A stretch of DNA of 64,000 nucleotides from Anomaloglossus baeobatrachus (GCF_048569485.1 NC_134354.1:401784185-401848184), one strand, 5' to 3'; positions 33,435-45,819 are shown, numbered from the stretch's first letter. A program made the numbers and translations. The notes: generated from the letters alone by a model not told the origin.

Positions 33435-35219
33435 GTCCTCCCCCTGACCCTCCTCCGGTACACCAGAGCCCTCTGGTCCCCCGGAGCCACTCCGGTTCTC
33501 CAAAGAGCCCCCCATTTCCCCCGCCGGAGCATGCAAGATGGCGGCACGCAGCGCACAGTAGCGCGCGGCCGCATTCATCCTGCTCTTTCTGCCGCATGTG
33601 ATACGTCACATGTGCGACAAAAAAGTTGTCGCCAGGTCTCTCGCTGTCACCCCCTGTCGCCCCCCGTCAGCCCCCCATCAGCCCCCGGTCAGCCCCGTTA
33701 CCTGGCTTCTGCTCCATCCCCGCAATCACTCTGCCTCCTTCTAGAAAGCTGGCGGCGCATGCGCAGACAGCGGCTGTCAGACAGCTCCTTGCAAGCAGGG
33801 ACGCTGACCTCGCTGCTGCACTGTGGACCGGGGGAGAGTGAGTGCAGTAATCTGCAGCCACACTCCTCACATGGAGAGCCTGCTGTTCTAGAAAATGGGG
33901 GGTACGTTCTGTGAGCGTGCCCCTCATATTCTGGAATGAGGTTACTGCAGGTCACTCTGCCCTAGGTTGGACCGGGACAGTGTGAGTGCAGTATTCTCAG
34001 ATTACTGCACCCACACTGCTCATGGAGAGCTTGCTCTTCCAGAAAATGGGGGATACGTTCCCTGAACGTGCCCCCCATATTCTAGAAGGTCCAGAGTCGT
34101 CGAGGGACCTCCAAAATGGATTACAGTGACCGGAATTTGTTTATTTTCAATAAATTGGTGAAAGAGGAATGTTTTGGGGAGTTTTTTTTTCAAATGTATT
34201 TTTTGTCTTTATTTTTTTCTATTACTGACTGGGTTAGTGATGTTAGGTATCTGTTTAGATGCCGTGACATCACTAACCCCAGGGTTTGATGCCAGGTGAC
34301 ATTACAGCTGGTATCAACCCCGTATATTACCCCGTTTGCCACCGCACCAGGGCACGGGATGAGCTGGGGCGAAGCGCCAGGATTGGCGCATCTAATGGAT
34401 GCACCACTTCTGGGGCGGCTGCGGCCTGATATTTTTAGGCTGGGAAGAGTCCAATAACCATGGCTCTTCCCACCCTGAGAATACCAGACCCCAGCTGTCC
34501 GCTTCACCTTGGCTGGTGATCTAATTTGGGGGGGACCCCACGTTTGTTTGTTTGTTTGTTTTTAAAAAAAAAAAACGCCTGGGGAGCCCTCCAAATTGAT
34601 CACCAGACAAGGTGACGCTGTCAGCTGTGGTTTGCAGGCAACAGCTGTTTGCTTTACCCTAGCTGGCTATCAAAAATAGGGGGGATCCCACGTCGTTTAT
34701 TTTTATCATTAATTTTTTCGGGGGCTAAATACAAGGCTAGGCACCCTTTAGTGCCACATGAAAGGCACTAAAGGGCGCCAGCTTAGAATATGCAGGAGGG
34801 TGGGACGTTATATATGTTTGACATCTATCCATTCATCCATGGTAGCATTTTAGGCTGTGTGCCCACGATCAGGGTTTGCAGCGTTTTGGGCGCAGAGTGT
34901 TTTCCCTGCGTCCATAACGCTGCGTTGTGCAGTAGAAGCACAGTGGAAGGATTTTTAGAAATCCCGTGCCCAATGTGCTTCTTTTCTCCGCAGCATAAAC
35001 CGACCTGTGGTGCAGCTTCCCGAGCCTCCGCATGTCAATTTATGCTGCGGAGACAAGAGTGTTCTCTGCAGGTAGCATAGAGCTCCACAGCAGCCTGATC
35101 CCAAATCGTGGGCATGGGCAGCTGCGTTCTCCCGTGGACAACACTCACATCTCTGCAGGAAGGCTGACACTGTATACTAGACGCCGTGTCGCTGGATCAT
35201 GGCCACATAGCCTAAAAGT

Positions 35220-37330
35220 GAGAAATTTGTTGCTACAGCAACATTTTTGTGAAGTACCTGTGGATTCAAAATGCTTGCTATACTCCTGAATAAAATCCAG
35301 TTTCCAAAATGGGGTCACTTGTGGGGGGTTTCTGCTGTATAGGTACCCAAGGGGCCCTGCAAATGTGACATGGTGCCCGCAATTTATTTCAACTTTTTCA
35401 GAATTCAAATTCAAATGGTACTCCTTCTATTCCAAGCCCTCCCATTTATCCAAACAGAGGTTTTTGGCTACATGTGGGGTATCCCTGTGCTCATAAGACA
35501 TTGGATAACAACCTGTTGGGTCCACGGTTTGTTGTTGCCTCTTGAAAAAGTAAGAAATATGATGCTTAAGCAACATTTTTGTGAAAAAAATGAAAATTTT
35601 CAATATGGCAACCTAAGCTTATCAAATTCTGTGAAGTACTCTTGGATTCAAACTGCTCACTATACACCTAGATAAAAGCCTTGAGGTGTCTTGTTTCCAG
35701 AATGGGGTCACTTGTGGGAAACCTCCACTGTTTAGGCACCTTAGGGGCTTTCCAAATGCAACATAGCGTCCGCTAATGATTCCAGCCAATTGTGCAGTCA
35801 AATGGCGCTCCTTCCCTTCCGAGCCCTGCTGTGCACCCAAACAGTTGATTTCCACCACACATAAGGTATCAGCATACTCAGGAGAAATTGCACAATAAAT
35901 TTTATGTTGAATTTTTTCCTTTTACACTTGTAAAAAAAAAGCTCCCTGGTTGAAGTAACAATTTTGTGGTAAAAATGTATTTTTTTATTTTCACAGCTCA
36001 ACATTATAAACTTCTGTGAAGTACCTGGGGGTTCAGGGTACTCACCAAACATCTAGATAAATTCCTTCAGGGGTCTATTTTCCAAAATGGGGCCACATGT
36101 TGGGGAGCTTCACTGTATAGACACCTCAGGGTCTCTCCTAATGCAACATAGCGTCCGCTATTGATTCCAGCCAATTTTGCAGTCAAATGGCACTCCTTCC
36201 CTTCCAAGCCCCGCCGTGTACCCAAACAGTTGATTTCTACCACATATAAGGTATCGCCAAACTCAGGAGAAATTGCACAATAAATTTCATGGTGATTTTT
36301 TCCTGTTACCCTTGTGAAAAAAAAAGCTACCTGGTTAAAATAACAATTTTGTGGTAAAATTTTATTTTTTTATTTTCATGGCTCAACGTTATAAAATTCT
36401 GTCAAGCACCTGGGGGTTTAGGGTACTCACCAAACATCTAGATAAATTCCTTGAGGGGCCTAGTTTCCAAAATGGGGTCACTTGTGCGGGGTTTCTGCTG
36501 TTTAGGTACCTTAGGGGTCCTCCAAATGCGACATGGTGCCCGCAATCTTTTTCAGCCAAATTTCCTTTCCAAAATTCAAATAATGCTCCTTTCGTTCCAA
36601 GCCCTCCCATTTCTCCAAACAAAGGTTTCAGACCACATGTGAGGTATCACCGCGCTCATAAAAAAGTGGGTAACAAACCTTGAGGTCAAATGTTTGGAAT
36701 TACCTCTTGAAAAAGTGAGAAAATTGATGCTAAAGCAACATTTTTAAGAAAATTATTAAAATTTTCAATATGACAACGTAACGGTAACAAAATCTGTGAA
36801 GTACCTGTGGGTCCAAAATGCTCACTATACCCCTCGATAGAAGCCTTGAGGGGTCTAGTTTCCAAAATGGCATTACTTGTGAGGGGTTTCTTCTGTTTAG
36901 GTACCTTAGCGGACCTGTAAATGCAACATGGTGCCCGCAATCTATTTCAGCCAAATTTGCTTTCCAAAATTCAAATATTGGTCCTTCTGTTCCGAGCCCT
37001 CCCATTAGTCCAAACAGAGGTTTTTGACCACATGTGGGGTATCGGCGCGCTCATAAGAAAGTGGGGAACAAGTTTTGGGGTCCATTTTGTCATGTTATTT
37101 CTTCTAAAAGTGAATAAATTTGGGTTAGAGCAACATTTTTAGGTAAAATTTAATTTTTGCTTTTTTTCATTCCACATTGCTTTTGTTCATGTTAAGCACC
37201 TGAAGGGTTAATAAACTTCTTGAATGTGGTTTTGTGTACTTTGGGGGGTGCAGTTTTTAGAATGGTGTCACTTTTGGGTATTTTCTGTCATCTAGGCCTA
37301 TCGAAGTCACTTCAAATGTGATGTGGTCCC
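35220..37330. repeat. Six ~390-bp tandem units inside the TTAA element
   Basis: The anchor TTCCAAAATGGGGTCACTTG recurs near 35306, 35697, 36079, 36466, 36860 and 37257, giving periods of about 382-397 bp. Each unit also holds GTACCTTAGGGG, AAATGCGACATGGTGCCCGC, TCCGAGCCCTCCCATTT and CACATGTGGGGTATC. Units drift by roughly 15-25% by eye. Confidence 0.88.
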
Positions 37331-37941
37331 TAAAAAAATGGTTTTGTAAATTTTGATGTAAAAATGAGAAATTGTTGATAAACTTTGAACTCTTCTAACT
37401 TCCTAACAAAAAAAATTTTGTTTCCAAAATTGTGCTGATGTAAAGTAGACAAGTGGGAAATTATAACTATTTTGTGTCACAGAAATCTCTGGTTTAACAG
37501 TATAAAAATTCAAAAGTTGAAAATTGCTAAATTTTCAAACTTTTTGCCAAAATTCAATTTTTTTCATAAATAAACGCAAAAAATATTGTCCTAAATTTGG
37601 TACTAACATGAAGTCCAATATGTGACGAAAAAACAATCTCAGAATCACTGGGATCCGTTGAAGCGTTCCAGAGCTATAACCTGATAAAGTGACACTGGTC
37701 AGAATTGCAAAATTTGGTCTGGTCATTAAGGTGAAAATTAGCTCCGTCACTATGGGGTTAAATATAAGCATTATACTAAATGTTATTATTTAGTAAAATA
37801 TTCAGCACATTCTGCATTGCACTACTGTCCCTAATTTATTATATATTTTAGGAGTCGGTGCATTTTATACCGACTCCGACTCCACCAAAATGAGCTCCGA
37901 CTCCGACTCCACGACTCCGACTCCACAGCCCTGCTCAGAAT

Positions 37942-39560
37942 AGCCCTCAAAATAGCCCTGCTCGGCAAAAACATGACACGCCGCACAAAAGCTTAATCGA
38001 CCCACTGCATTAAGAACATGTGGAAGCCCCCCTAGGCCCAAAGACCAACCAGACAATTCAGACCCATATAGTGTCCAGCTTGACCCCACCTTGTACCCTA
38101 ACCCAAAACAACCGAACTAAACAGAACATCATTTAAATGAACCACCCCTGAACAAATCGGAATCCGCCTGATGCCTTGCCATCCACAACAACCGCGCCAG
38201 TGAAAAAACCCAAACAACGCCAGCAACTGGAAAACAGTGGCACAATCAGACCATATCCAACAGGATAACCCATCCACTTCACACGACAAGAAAAAACGCT
38301 CAATCCCCTCGGACAACTGAGACAGACCTTTTACTCTGGAAATTTGCAAATAAGCTGTAAGGAACAACACGCCATGAATTCAGACCAGCCCTCTGCGCTC
38401 ATGCCACAGGGCGACACCACCGTGAAATGCGGCGAGGAAGAGACTCAAAAGCCCACCTGCCAACCAGCCTCAAACTCCTCCGCAATCAGGCACTGCAACC
38501 CACCATCGGCTCAATAAACCTAAAACAACACAACAACAAGGCCCCTGTTGTTGACCCAATCAGGGTGGTGAAAACCAAAAAAACACACTCCTGGGTCCAT
38601 TCGGGTTTTTATTGTTTTATTTTTTATATATATGCTCCAACTCAAGTAATTTTGCCTTTACCTTTGCGAAGCGCCAAAAGAAACTGTAGAATCCCCCTCC
38701 ACTGTAGCATGTACTCCGAACCCGACCGAACGACCCAGAAGAGCACAACATATCAGTGATCTGCCTGCGCATACTCCCCCCATCCCGAAAGAATGTCAAA
38801 CCACCTTTGCCGCGGAAACTAAACATGTCCACCAAATATTCAAAGGACCCTCCACAAGCTCAGTACCGTTTCCCGACTAGACTCACCAACGAAGAACCAC
38901 CAAGCCCTCCCACCAGACCTCCCACCTACTCCCAATTGACCACAAAAAACGTACCAAAATGCGACTAGGCACCACCCACCCTACCTACGCGCCATACCAG
39001 GATAGGGAAGGAGGCCGGTGACGTCACTCACCACCTCGTTGCTTCTCCCTGACGTCCAATGATGCCGCTGCCGTCCCGGATACTGTTACGGCCCCCGGGG
39101 GGTCCTGCTGGGCTCTCGGCCCCATCTGGATCCAGATCCAGCGGGGGCCCGGACCTCCTCCACCGTCTCGAAGGCCCCAGGAGTTCGGTCACCTCCAGTC
39201 GTACGCTGTCCACCGTCGCCGCGACGCCTGGAACAAGTGCTGCCCGCGCCAGTCCGCCATAACCGACATCCTCCGGGACAAGGGCCTCCTCTTCAGACCA
39301 TCTTGGATTCCATCATGATTCCGGACGTCTGCCAGGTAAGGAATGACCACCACCCCCCCACAGTTCTGCCCTATATCCATCCCACAACTGACCACTCCCT
39401 GACCACTCCCTGACCACTCACATGGCCCCATAACCCCTAGAACTCCACCCCACACTTTCCCGTACAAAAGCACTACACCTTAACCCTTTTCTAACCCTCA
39501 CGCTAGCATCCCTCCTCCGTCATGTTCGCCGTTTCTTGAGCCCCTTTGGGGCCAGCGTTT
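37942..39560. other. Unclassified old repeat or unique DNA, right part
   Basis: Resumes the composition of 29603-32450 after the hAT insertion. The GC-rich stretch around 39020-39290, with GTGACGTCAC and several CpG sites, could be a regulatory region of the old element. No gene is recognised. Confidence 0.3.
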
Positions 39561-40008
39561 GGGCTTGTCTTTATATCTGACCAGGCGTTACTGCATACAG
39601 GTGGTAGGGTAATTGCCCTTGTATGAGCTGTAGGTAATGATAGGGCAATTTAACATAAAAGAAAATGGAAGTAACATGAAGTGGACATCTGTACTGCCTG
39701 TGTAATGGGGTACATACCCTTGGTGTCCTGTTAGAATGCAGTGGTGATTCTCGTGGTTGATGTCTGGATAGAGGCCCTTGGTGCCTGGTGTCCTGCTCAG
39801 AGTGCAGTGGTGGTTCACGTGGCTAATGTCTGCGTTACTGCCCTTTTTAAGCTGTGCTCGGTCCCCACTTCCTCCGGGTGGAACACATGGCGGAAGTGTG
39901 GACCGCATGCTCACACCTGCACACTTTGTGAGACTCCATGCTTGCGCAGTAGCGTTAATGCTTGTGGCTAGATTATTTGTCCTAATATGTGTGTTTGTGC
40001 ATGCGCGG
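39561..40008. other. Stretch with no recognised feature
   Basis: Contains two similar blocks (AGAATGCAGTGGTGATTC and AGAGTGCAGTGGTGGTTCACG with TTGGTG.CTGGTGTCCTG), i.e. a diverged internal duplication of about 70 bp near 39715-39830. No gene is seen. Confidence 0.4.
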
Positions 40009-41341
40009 TGAGAACTCAGCCCCTGAGGCTTCAGTCGTCACAGGGTACTGCACCTTACTTAAGGTGCAGTATTCATCTCAGGTAAGGAGGGAGTTAATCA
40101 CCGGTGTTTCCACATTTCAGAGTAGCAGCCAGACACTGGAACTGGGCTAAAGGTGGTCACCATAACAACGTCTTTTTCCCAGCCACTTGTGAGTCATCAG
40201 GAAGGTGGGGGCAGCATGAGGGAAGTGAGGGAACACACGGTTTGTACCTCAGAATAGTTTGGGACACAGAACAACACGGTCGCTGAAGAGAGTGCTTAAG
40301 AGAACTTCAGTTAGGACCAGCCCGACTGGAAGAAGCAGGAGTTTACCGGGTGAGCTGAAGAGAGAGAGGAGTAACACGGTTGCTGAGTGGAGAACTTCAT
40401 TGCTCCCTCAGAACCGGCGCAGTGCAGGTGCAGAGCCCTAGGGGGGAACATACTCTTAAGGGTACTTTACACGCTGCGACATCGCTAGCGATCTCGTTAG
40501 CGATGTGACACGCCAGATCGCAGATACGATCTGCCGAGATCGCACATAAGACCGTCGCTATAAAAACTGACCTATGTGCGATCTTGGCAGGTCGCATTTG
40601 CGATCTGGCGTGTCACATTGCTAACGAGATCTCTAGCGATGTCGCAGCGTGTAAAGCACCCTTACGTTGAGTCACCACAATCTGTAGGACAGGGGGATTG
40701 AACTCTGACCATGACAAGTTCCTGGCGCACAGTGGTACATAGGACCCGCGGCCGGGATTACGGTCAGGCCCCGCAGCGGATCCGCGTCACCTGCACATGG
40801 GACGGGAAGTTAACTTACAAGAACCGGGGTCCCCAGTTAGGTTCAGGCTATGGATATCCATCTTTAAAAGCGCAAGAAAGCAGGGTCTCTCGGTTCGCAA
40901 CACCAGTGGCTACCTCGGACTTTCCCGGGATCGACTGGGGCCCATGACAGCGGTGACCGGTACCCTGAGGGCAGCACTTGAACAGTGAATAAAGAGACCT
41001 TGAACCGTACCAGCTGACTCAGCTTCTTATTGCCGTCGCCCCGCGCTAACGGCCGTTACAGTCTCTCATCATCTTTCCTGAGGCCCGCTCCACCTGTGGG
41101 GAGCATAACCTCACTTGCTGCGACACCATCAGCCCCGGAGGACATCACCCACAGCGGCAGCTAATCCCTGGCCACGTACCACAGGTGGCGTCACAAGACA
41201 AACTTCCATTCCCTCATCTTTCCTCTTTTATTGTATGCCTCAGGGCCACGAAGGCGGGCAAGGCCACCCGTGACATCCCCAGACCCGAATCACCGGCCTG
41301 GCGATGAGTAAAGTTAACCCCTGCCCCGTGGGTGCTTCACA
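40009..41341 (+). mobile_element. Solo LTR of the hairpin-start family, with nested TTAA element
   Basis: The right end GTGGGTGCTTCACA matches the end of the LTR at 5167. GTGGCGTCACAAGACAAA repeats the family U5 motif. Near the left end CAGCCCCTGAGGCTTCAG resembles the hairpin start, and GGTACTGCACC is shared with the same LTR. The left boundary is approximate. A TTAA miniature element lies within it. Fossil. Confidence 0.6.
40460..40661. mobile_element. Palindromic TTAA miniature element
   Basis: A 202-bp near-perfect palindrome: GGGTACTTTACACGCTGCGA on the left and inverted GGGTGCTTTACACGCTGCGA on the right, continuing through CATCGCTAG...GATCTCGTTAGC...GATCGCACATA. It is preceded by TTAA (40456-40459) and followed by TTAC. 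Confidence 0.88.
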
Positions 41342-41480
41342 GACCTAGTGTGTGCTGTCAGAGCAGATTTACCAGTTTAGAGAGGAGCCAGGTTGTGAGA
41401 CACATAGGAATCCCTGCGGAGGTGCATTTAGTGCATCTGAAAAAGGGGAGAAGAAGTAGGATTAGGATTAATTAGAAATA

Positions 41481-42771
41481 CAGTATATACTCGAGTATAA
41501 GCCAACCCAAGTATAAGCCAAGGCCCCTAATTTTACCACAAAAGACTGGGAAAACTTATTGACTCAAGTATAAGCCCAAAGTGGGAAATGCAGCAACTAC
41601 TGGTAAATTTAAAAAATAAAAACATGTACCAGTAAAATGTAGTATGCCCATCCTTCTGCCATATAGTAATGTGCCCCTTCCTTCTGCCCTATAATAATGT
41701 GCTCCAAAGTAATGTGCCCTGCAGTAATGTGCCCATCCTTCTGCCCTATAGTACTGTGCCCATAGTAATGTGCCCTGCAGTAATGTGCCCATCCTTCTGC
41801 CCTATACTAAGGTGCCCCATCCTTCTGCCCTATAGTAATGTGCCCCATAGTAATGTTCCCTGCTGTAATGTTCCCCATCCTTCTGCCCTATAGTAATGTG
41901 ACCCATAGTAATATGCCCTGCAGAAATGTGCCCATCCTTTTGCCCTATAGTAATGTTCTCCATCTCTCTGCCCTATAGTAATGTGCCCTGCACTAATGTG
42001 CCTATCTTTTAGTAATGTTCTCATTCCGCTCGCCTTCTTGTCCTCTATTATGCCGTTGTTGACACACACATACTCACTTCTTCTCACCTGTCCTCCATTC
42101 CTGTGGTGTCCTTACCTGCTTCTTGCAGTCACACAGACCCCTCCGTGATCTCGTCCGGTGAATGTAGCTAAAGCTTTGCGTCACCGGAAAGCATTCAACT
42201 GCAGTAAAACCATGACGGCGGCGGCTCCATGCACCGGACACAATCATCGAGAGGTGCTTCTTGCAGTCTGCAGGCACATAGACCCCATTGGTGATCTCGT
42301 CCGGTGTATGGGGCCACCACTGTAGGCTGCCGTCATGGCTTTACTGAAGTTGAATACTTTGCGGCACCGTAAAGCATTCAACTGCAGTAAAGCGTTGACA
42401 GCAGTGGAGGGCCCGTGCACTGGCCACGATCATCGAGGGGTGCTTCTTGCAGTCCGCAGGCATAAAGACCCCTCGATGATCTCTTCCGGTGCACAGAGCC
42501 ACCGCTGCTCTCAGCGCTTTACTGCAGTTAAATGCTTTACGGCACCGCAAAACATTCAATTGCTGTAAAACCATGACTTCAGTGGCGGCTACGTGCATCT
42601 GAAGAGACCGAGGGGTTGTGTGACTGCAAGAAGCAGGTAAGGCCACCGCAGGAAAGGAGGACAGGTGAAATAATTTTTATATGGGAACCTCACTCGAGTA
42701 TAAGCCGAGGGGGGCCTATTAAGCATAAAAAAATGGGCTGAAAAACTCGGCTTATACTTGAGTATATACGG
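41481..42771. mobile_element. TA-site miniature element with internal tandem repeats
   Basis: The left end CAGTATATACTCGAGTATAA and the inverted right end CCGTATATACTCAAGTATAA continue as GCC(A/G)A. TA lies outside both ends (41479-41480, 42772-42773). Internal repeats: TAGTAATGTGCCC units (41660-42010) and about three ~175-bp units with CAGTCCGCAGGCATAAAGAC (42110-42620). No transposase is seen. Confidence 0.85.
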
Positions 42772-42773
42772 TA

Positions 42774-44811
42774 TTAAAAGAGGCCACAATGTCTCCAACA
42801 TTTCAAGATGACTGATGATATTAATGAGGATTCACAGGTATAGAAAGACTTACTAGGGAAAATCTTGACTGTCTGTGGTGGCTGAATGAAGGCAGGGGAA
42901 GTTACCCTTACTTGCTGGACATAGGGTCCCTTGTCTGGAGATTCCCTGTATTGAGCCTATGTTGGCTCAAACGAAATGATCTCGTAAGTTTTGTGTTCTT
43001 TTATGGCAGAATAGAGGGTGGCTTTGAAATTCGGAAATATCCAGACATGCTGTCCCTAATAGGGACCAATGTCTTTAGATGATACCCTTTATCAGTTGGT
43101 GAAAGGGATGATATCTACTGTCGAAAGGTATTCTTGGTGTGGTGGTGGTATATTGTGAACAGATCACAGATGTTGGGTCTGCTAACCTTTCGTCAGTAGA
43201 TATCCAAACTCTGCCCACAGCCCAGTCACTCAGGCAGACTGGGGCCTGCCTTGGTGATGTCGGTTCAACTGGAAGTTGATGTGACATCACCAGAATCCAG
43301 AGGTTACAGAGCCTGGGGGGGTCACTTTATGGGGATGAGTAGACAACAATAGCGCCGCTCAGAGGCAGAATTGGCCAAACGAGGTATTTCGAAAAAGCCT
43401 TCCCTATCAGTTTTACAGAGAAGTTGACCATATTGCAGAGAAGTGAAACACCCTTTATTCCCTTTGGAAGCTTACAATCAAGAGTAAATATCTAAAGAGT
43501 TTCACGTAATGTAAGTTGCCTTTGCCAGTGTCTCCCTCTAGAGGGGCATAGTACCTTTTCCATGGTAAAAAAAAATGAAGCTTCTAATGTCTCTGTTGGA
43601 AACGGTTACAAAATGTTTTGTCACACCAGAATATGGAGCATTATCATTAAAGATGTTATTTACATGCTCAGAAATACATTGCTTCCTAATATGTGCATCC
43701 TACATATATGATATTATATGCTGTGTATGTGATGCAATATATAACAGTTCATGAAGGTGTTAATAGTTTGTTCAGTGCTCTGAGGAAGAGAGAATGTTAG
43801 TTTCTTATTCATTACATATCATCAAATCCTTTACAAATGTAACCATATAGATGTGGTGTCAGGTTTTCGAATAACACTGGGAGATAGAATGTTACCCAGA
43901 GAAACACGATTTATGGCCACACATGTAAATCCATTAGCAATTATGTGCTACAGGACATCATCTTGATTAAATACAGGGAGATATTTCAATACAGGGATAA
44001 TTTGCTGAAAATTGCCAACTATATGCTGTGGCAAAAGCAAATAATTCATCAATGTTTTGTGTTACCATTAGTTTTAGTTTAGGATTACCAATATTGCCAT
44101 ATAAAAGTGAAGTGTGAGATTTTTGGTTAGCAGAATTAAGCACTTCATCAACATTCTTCACCTGCAGCTGCACCCTGCACCTCCTAGCAAGCCCTATGAA
44201 GGATTTGCATGTCGCTGAGCAGGAAACCTGAAACCCTAGGAATCCTTGTGATAACCGTGGCTAGTGAGCTGGCAGGTGAGGATCGCTAGTCCCACCGCTG
44301 CACTAAAACAACATGAAGGGAAGGTACATCAGACTGGGGAAACAACAAAGGATAAGGTCCAATATCACGGCTGCAGTCAGACACCAGGACTGCAGCCTTC
44401 ACCACTTCTGACAACAAGTGCTCCAGCAGATTCTTCCACCTCCAGGCCTAGATTCAAAATGGATTCAGAATAACAGCCCCCTCTACTGGGAGATGTGACC
44501 ATATATTAGGGGAAGGGAGTGGTCACAACCTGGAAACACCTGAGGAGAGTAATCAGAAGCTGCTGGAAAAGAAAACCGACATTAACCCTAGAAGCACCAA
44601 GAAAATTATGTTTAATAAAAGGAGTATCAGATGGTAAAGTGAGACTCTGGCCCAGATCCTGTCGCAAGTCTTTAAATGCAGAGACGCCCATATGGTTTGT
44701 CCAATCATCGTTACACAACACTTTTTTGTACTCATTACAACATTTACATTTATACAAGATTTTTCTTAGTACACAGCTCTTGTACTAATGATGCTGCTGC
44801 CATCTGTGAGG
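42774..44811. other. Stretch with no recognised gene or repeat
   Basis: The longest stretch in the left half without a clear element signature. It contains short frames only. An AGCTGCAGCTGCACCCTG-type segment near 44160 and ACAGGAAACCTGAAACCC look repeat-like but match nothing else here. It may hold distal regulatory sequence of the receptor gene; that is inference from position only. Confidence 0.35.
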
Positions 44812-44819
44812 ACTGTGAT

Positions 44820-45130
44820 TAGTGTTGAGCGAGTAGTTAACTATTCGTACTCGCTATGCTGTTAGTGAGCACTGTCCGCTACTCACATATTCGTTACGAG
44901 TAGCGGGCGCAAAGTAGGTCCATGGGAAATACTCACTTAGTAGCGAGTAACCCTAAAGCCGTACTTTTCGTGCGAGTAGCGAATAGTACGGCTACCAAGT
45001 TACTCACTACTTAGCGAGTATTTCCCATTGACTTACATTGCGCCCACTACTCGTAATGAATATGCAAGTAGCGGACAGTACTCGCTAACAGCATAGTGAG
45101 TATGAATAGTTAACTACTCGCTCAACACTA
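44820..45130. mobile_element. Palindromic hAT miniature element upstream of the receptor gene
   Basis: 311 bp, nearly a complete palindrome: TAGTGTTGAGCGAGTAGTTA on the left and the same inverted on the right. Perfect 8-bp duplications ACTGTGAT at 44812-44819 and 45131-45138. It lies 0.4 kb before the start codon of exon 1. Confidence 0.95.
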
Positions 45131-45340
45131 ACTGTGATCATAGAAATGTCCATCAGATCATCTGAAACATCATTGCAGACAGAATAGTTACATAAAAAGT
45201 AATATCTGAGTATAGTCTATGATCAGAATAACTGAAACTTCCAATGTAACATTCAAGCATCATTCACCCTACATACAAGTGCGCAGCCATCATGCTATTT
45301 CACAAGACCTGCCTTTCAGGTTGTAGATGTCATTGAGTCT

Positions 45341-45347
45341 TGAGTCA
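45341..45347 (+). promoter_or_regulatory. AP-1 consensus TGAGTCA upstream of exon 1
   Basis: Perfect palindromic AP-1 site about 200 bp before the start codon. A seven-base match arises often by chance, so this is suggestive only. TGGTTTCACTCC near 45473, loosely like an interferon-response half site, lies closer to the start. Confidence 0.3.
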
Positions 45348-45548
45348 TCAACAACCTTAAAACAGGAAACACCCTTCTTAGCATTAGAAAAAAAATCTTT
45401 GACATGAATATTTCCTTAGCACTATTTTAACAGAGCGCACGGCATGGAACATAGAAAGGACGTCTGCGTTTTTGGTTTCACTCCCCTCAGAGCCATACTG
45501 GGAATACTGTACGTCTAAGTTTGATGATTTTATGGATTCTCAAAGTAA

Positions 45549-45591
45549 ATGAAGATAATATATTTATTCCTGGTTATCAGCTTTATTTCAG
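45549..45591 (+). CDS. Class II cytokine receptor, exon 1 (signal peptide)
   Basis: Fourteen codons, MKIIYLFLVISFIS, plus the first base of a split codon, then a strong donor GTAAGT. The peptide has the charge and hydrophobic core of a secretory signal. The phase-1 junction matches exon 2, and signal peptide exons of this receptor family end in phase 1. The Kozak context is weak (T at -3). Together with 63756-63888 it begins a cell-surface or secreted receptor of the class II cytokine receptor family. No TATA box is evident; the 5' end of the transcript cannot be placed. Confidence 0.75.
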
Positions 45592-45819
45592 GTAAGTTTT
45601 TCAAAATATACAGTATCTTCAGATTATATAACAATGAGTGAAAAGCTTCAGGAAGCCTAAAGAACATAAATAGGCATTAAATGTAGTTCAATCGCTGCTC
45701 CTGGCAGCATTGTAAATAGTGCTTTATAATATCACTAGAAGGTGGCCCGATTCTACGCATCGGGTATTCTAGAATTTACGTATTGTGTAGTTCATGTATG
45801 ATTTTTGTTATATATATAT

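Larger units (their letters stand above)
32953..37757. mobile_element. 4.8-kb non-autonomous TTAA element
   Basis: Flanked by TTAA at 32949-32952 and 37758-37761. The left terminus CCTCATAACGACGG and the inverted right terminus CCCCATAGTGACGGAG match. The pattern fits piggyBac-type ends (TTAACC...). The left part is GC-rich with hairpins, the right part a tandem array. I find no transposase. Frames such as 33405-33914 have no family resemblance. Confidence 0.85.
32459..37933. mobile_element. hAT miniature element split by a TTAA element
   Basis: Termini CAGGGCTGTGGAGTCGGT and, inverted, CAGGGCTGTGGAGTCGTG. Perfect 8-bp duplications CTCAGAAT lie at 32451-32458 and 37934-37941. GACTCC(GACTCC)n subterminal repeats occur on both sides. 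An AT-rich palindrome (about 32560-32945) lies inside. The element proper is about 0.67 kb; the rest is the nested element at 32953. Non-coding. Confidence 0.92.

Noticed and set aside
33405-33914. 169-codon frame and CpG-rich stretch, considered as a gene 5' end with a CpG island
   Set aside because: It lies wholly inside the TTAA element at 32953-37757; the frame is low-complexity and has no counterpart downstream.
45465-45485. Interferon-response element near TTTTTGGTTTCACTCC
   Set aside because: Only one good half site; the second GAAA/TTTC repeat is imperfect, so it is mentioned only alongside the AP-1 site.
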